In this document: piece after piece, positions 3,677 to 5,425 of the stretch
How positions within the stretch are numbered: position 1 is the first letter of the stretch
Layout of the letters: the number at the start of each line of letters is the position of its first letter
Assembly: GCA_015489095.1 (NCBI GenBank)
Contig: WFMN01000037.1
Span: forward strand, 1-5,425
Source of the DNA: Mariprofundaceae bacterium
GTDB taxonomy: Bacteria; Pseudomonadota; Zetaproteobacteria; Mariprofundales; J009
Length of the DNA stretch: 5,425 nucleotides
Direction: 5' to 3'
Position numbers and translations under genes: made by a program
Notes under the pieces: generated by a model
Databases searched by the model: none
Told to the model about the DNA's origin: nothing
What the model saw: only the letters and a program-made list of their open reading frames with translations

Positions 3677-4593
3677 AGCTGCTCCAGCGATGGAGCGGCA
3701 CCATGAAACTCACCCTGCTCGCGGGGGAGGCGGGGCTGCACCGCTATATCGACCATCCGCGCATCCAGAAACCGTCGCTCGCCTTCGCCGGCTTCCTCTA
3801 CAATCTGCACGACTACCGCCTACAGGTGGTGGGCAGCACCGAAATCGCCTATCTGGAGTCCCTATCGGAGGAGCGACAGCGCAAGGTGGTACAAGACACC
3901 TTCGCCCTCGGCCTGGCCGGGGTGGTGATCACCCGCGGCATCGACCCTCCCGACTGCATCCTGCGGGCGGCACGCGACACCGACACCCCGCTGATCTCCA
4001 CCCCCATGACCTCCGGCCAGTTCATGACCGACATGACGCTGCTGCTCTCACACCGCCTAGCGCCGGTCACCTACCAGCATGGCGTCTATCTCGACATCTT
4101 CGGCCTGGGGGTGCTGCTGATCGGTGAGAGCGGCATCGGCAAGAGCGAGATCGGCTTGGAGCTGGTTGCGCGCGGTCACCAACTGGTGGCGGACGATATG
4201 GTGCAACTGGTGCGCGAGGGGGCGGATGTGCTGGTGGGACGCAGCCCGGATCCGCTGCGCGACCACATGGAGATCCGCGGGATGGGGGTGATCAACATCC
4301 GCCAACTCTTCGGCGCAGGCGCGATCACCCCCACCAAGCGGGTGCAACTGGTGGTGGAGCTGGTGCACTGGGACGCCTTCTCCGAAGAGGAGCGGCTAGC
4401 ACCGGTGGACGACACCATCTGCCTGCATGATGTCCACATCCCCCGCTCTAGGCTGCCGATCCGCCCGGGACGGTCGATGGCGATTCTGGTGGAGGTTGCG
4501 GCGAAAAACCGGCTGCTGAAACTGAGCGGCGTGGATAGCAACCGGCAGTTTGCCAAACAGTTGCAGGCCCGCATCCGGGGAGAAGCGACATGA
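3670..4593 (+). CDS. hprK: HPr kinase/phosphorylase HprK
   Basis: Bifunctional enzyme that phosphorylates HPr on a regulatory serine with ATP and removes that phosphate by phosphorolysis, tuning PTS phosphoryl flow. 307 residues, full length with both domains, unlike the truncated alphaproteobacterial form. N-terminal domain about 1-125 (LLAGEAGLHRYI, 16-27). C-terminal kinase domain: catalytic-site His138 in QHGVYLDIFGLGVLLIG, P-loop GESGIGKS (152-159), VADD (173-176), signature MEIRGMGVINI (200-210) with Glu201, and RPGRSMAILVEVAA (265-278). The start is uncertain: family N-termini run like xISVRELL, and the in-frame codons before 3670 read ARIS, yet no ATG, GTG or TTG lies between the ptsN stop and 3670, and there is no close Shine-Dalgarno. 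The stop overlaps the rapZ start. Function is certain; the exact N-terminus is not. Confidence 0.95.
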   Translation: MRELLQRWSGTMKLTLLAGEAGLHRYIDHPRIQKPSLAFAGFLYNLHDYRLQVVGSTEIAYLESLSEERQRKVVQDTFALGLAGVVITRGIDPPDCILRAARDTDTPLISTPMTSGQFMTDMTLLLSHRLAPVTYQHGVYLDIFGLGVLLIGESGIGKSEIGLELVARGHQLVADDMVQLVREGADVLVGRSPDPLRDHMEIRGMGVINIRQLFGAGAITPTKRVQLVVELVHWDAFSEEERLAPVDDTICLHDVHIPRSRLPIRPGRSMAILVEVAAKNRLLKLSGVDSNRQFAKQLQARIRGEAT

Positions 4594-5425
4594 TCATCAT
4601 CTCAGGCCTCTCGGGGGCGGGCAAAAGCACCGCCCTGCACACCTTGGAGGATCAAGGGGTGTTCTGCACCGACAACCTCCCTCCCGAGCTGCTTGAACAG
4701 TGGGCGCAGGTGGCGCTGCGCCACCACCGCCATGCCGCCGTCTGCGTCGATGTGCGCAGCGCGGAGTCCTCCAAGCTGCTGATCGCCGATCTCGGCCTGC
4801 AGCTGCAAGCCCACCCCGACTGGAAGCTCCTGTTCATCGAGGCCGACCACGATGCGTTGCTGCGCCGCTTCAACACCCTGCGCCGCAAGCACCCCTTCGC
4901 CCCCGATGTGCCGGTGGGTGACGCCATCGCCCGTGAGCGCGACGCCCTCGCCCCCCTGCGGCGGGAGGCCGACCGCTGCCTCGACAGCAGCCAACTCAAC
5001 CCCTACGAGTTGGCGGATCTGGTACAGCAGTTCTGGGGAGAGTTCGCCCAGGGCGAGATTGCCACCCCCCAACTGATGACCACCCTGACCTCGTTCAGCT
5101 ACCAGCGCGGCCTGCCGCAGGAGGCGGATATGGTGATGGATGTCCGCTTTCTCCCCAACCCCCACTACGAGGCGGGGATGGCGCAGCAAACCGGTATCGA
5201 CCCCGCGGTAGCGGAGTTTTTGCGCCGTTTTCCACAAACCGAGGCTGCAATAACGCAGATCTGCCAGTGGTTGGAGATGGTGCGCCCACAGATGGTGCAG
5301 GAGCGCAAGCGCTACTTTACGCTGGCCATCGGCTGCAGCGGCGGCCGCCACCGCTCGGTCTTCGTGGTGGAGCAACTGGCGCGGTGGATGGCCACCCAAC
5401 CGGAGTGGCTGCCGTGCAGCGTGCG
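4590..5425 (+). CDS. rapZ: RNase adapter/nucleotide-binding protein RapZ (3' end outside window)
   Basis: P-loop protein of the RapZ/YvcJ family. In enterobacteria it senses glucosamine-6-phosphate and guides RNase E to the small RNA GlmZ; elsewhere it is an NTPase with less defined roles. 278 residues are visible and the family is about 285, so only a short C-terminal piece is missing, which may include basic RNA-binding residues known from E. coli. Visible: Walker A GLSGAGKS (6-13), TDNLPPEL (27-34), VDVRS (53-57), RRFNTLRRKHPF (92-103), the C-terminal-domain motif MDVRFLPNPHY (183-193) and GCSGGRHRSV (248-257). The start ATG overlaps the hprK TGA (ATGA, 4590-4593), with Shine-Dalgarno GGGGAG (4577-4582), spacer 7, indicating translational coupling to hprK. 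No frameshift is seen. Confidence 0.97.
   Translation, partial: MIIISGLSGAGKSTALHTLEDQGVFCTDNLPPELLEQWAQVALRHHRHAAVCVDVRSAESSKLLIADLGLQLQAHPDWKLLFIEADHDALLRRFNTLRRKHPFAPDVPVGDAIARERDALAPLRREADRCLDSSQLNPYELADLVQQFWGEFAQGEIATPQLMTTLTSFSYQRGLPQEADMVMDVRFLPNPHYEAGMAQQTGIDPAVAEFLRRFPQTEAAITQICQWLEMVRPQMVQERKRYFTLAIGCSGGRHRSVFVVEQLARWMATQPEWLPCSV

Noticed and set aside
4602..5399. 265-codon - strand open frame opposite rapZ
   Set aside because: Antisense shadow of a strongly conserved RapZ; repetitive composition and no motif.

Overview
The window holds seven genes, all on the + strand, in the order bolA-family, grxD, rpoN, hpf (long form), ptsN, hprK, rapZ (3' end cut off by the window edge). This is a proteobacterial rpoN / nitrogen-PTS cluster. 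Several traits point away from an enteric gammaproteobacterium: HPF is the long, self-dimerising type; full-length HPr kinase/phosphorylase sits between ptsN and rapZ; and a short BolA (alphaproteobacterial/IbaG-like) is paired with a CGFS monothiol glutaredoxin. A GC-rich lineage near the base of the Proteobacteria (Magnetococcia- or Zetaproteobacteria-like) fits, but this is inference from gene content and is not proven by the sequence.

Layout: 1-129 is non-coding and full of short hairpins. 154-387 is a BolA-family Fe-S/redox regulator, and 454-759 is its usual partner GrxD. 850-2256 is sigma-54. 2257-2574 is a 318-base gap with no gene, filled almost end to end with nine consecutive stem-loops made of two kinds of tandem repeat. 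2575-3141 is the long hibernation promoting factor, 3202-3624 is EIIA-Ntr, 3670-4593 is HPr kinase/phosphorylase, and 4590 to the window end is RapZ, whose start overlaps the hprK stop (ATGA).

How the genes fit together: BolA and GrxD probably form a [2Fe-2S] complex. RpoN is the alternative sigma factor for nitrogen and other regulons. HPF silences and dimerises ribosomes in stationary phase. PtsN, HprK and RapZ form a phosphorylation and small-molecule signalling module that in related bacteria links carbon/nitrogen status and cell-envelope sugar supply to regulation. HPr itself is not in the window.

The most unusual material is the intergenic DNA. A family of hairpins occurs before bolA, at the bolA/grxD junction and, above all, between rpoN and hpf. 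Five of these hairpins have different stems but present the same hexaloop, A-Y-GGA-Y, closed by a C-G pair and always on the gene strand. That is the shape and sequence of a CsrA/RsmE binding hairpin. Two 62-base tandem copies differ by ten substitutions, all transitions, most of which keep pairing through G-U wobbles, suggesting selection on RNA structure. The hypothesis worth testing is that these intergenic repeats are dispersed CsrA/Rsm-type binding elements, or a decoy-like leader for hpf. The main alternative is an ordinary REP-like palindromic repeat family.
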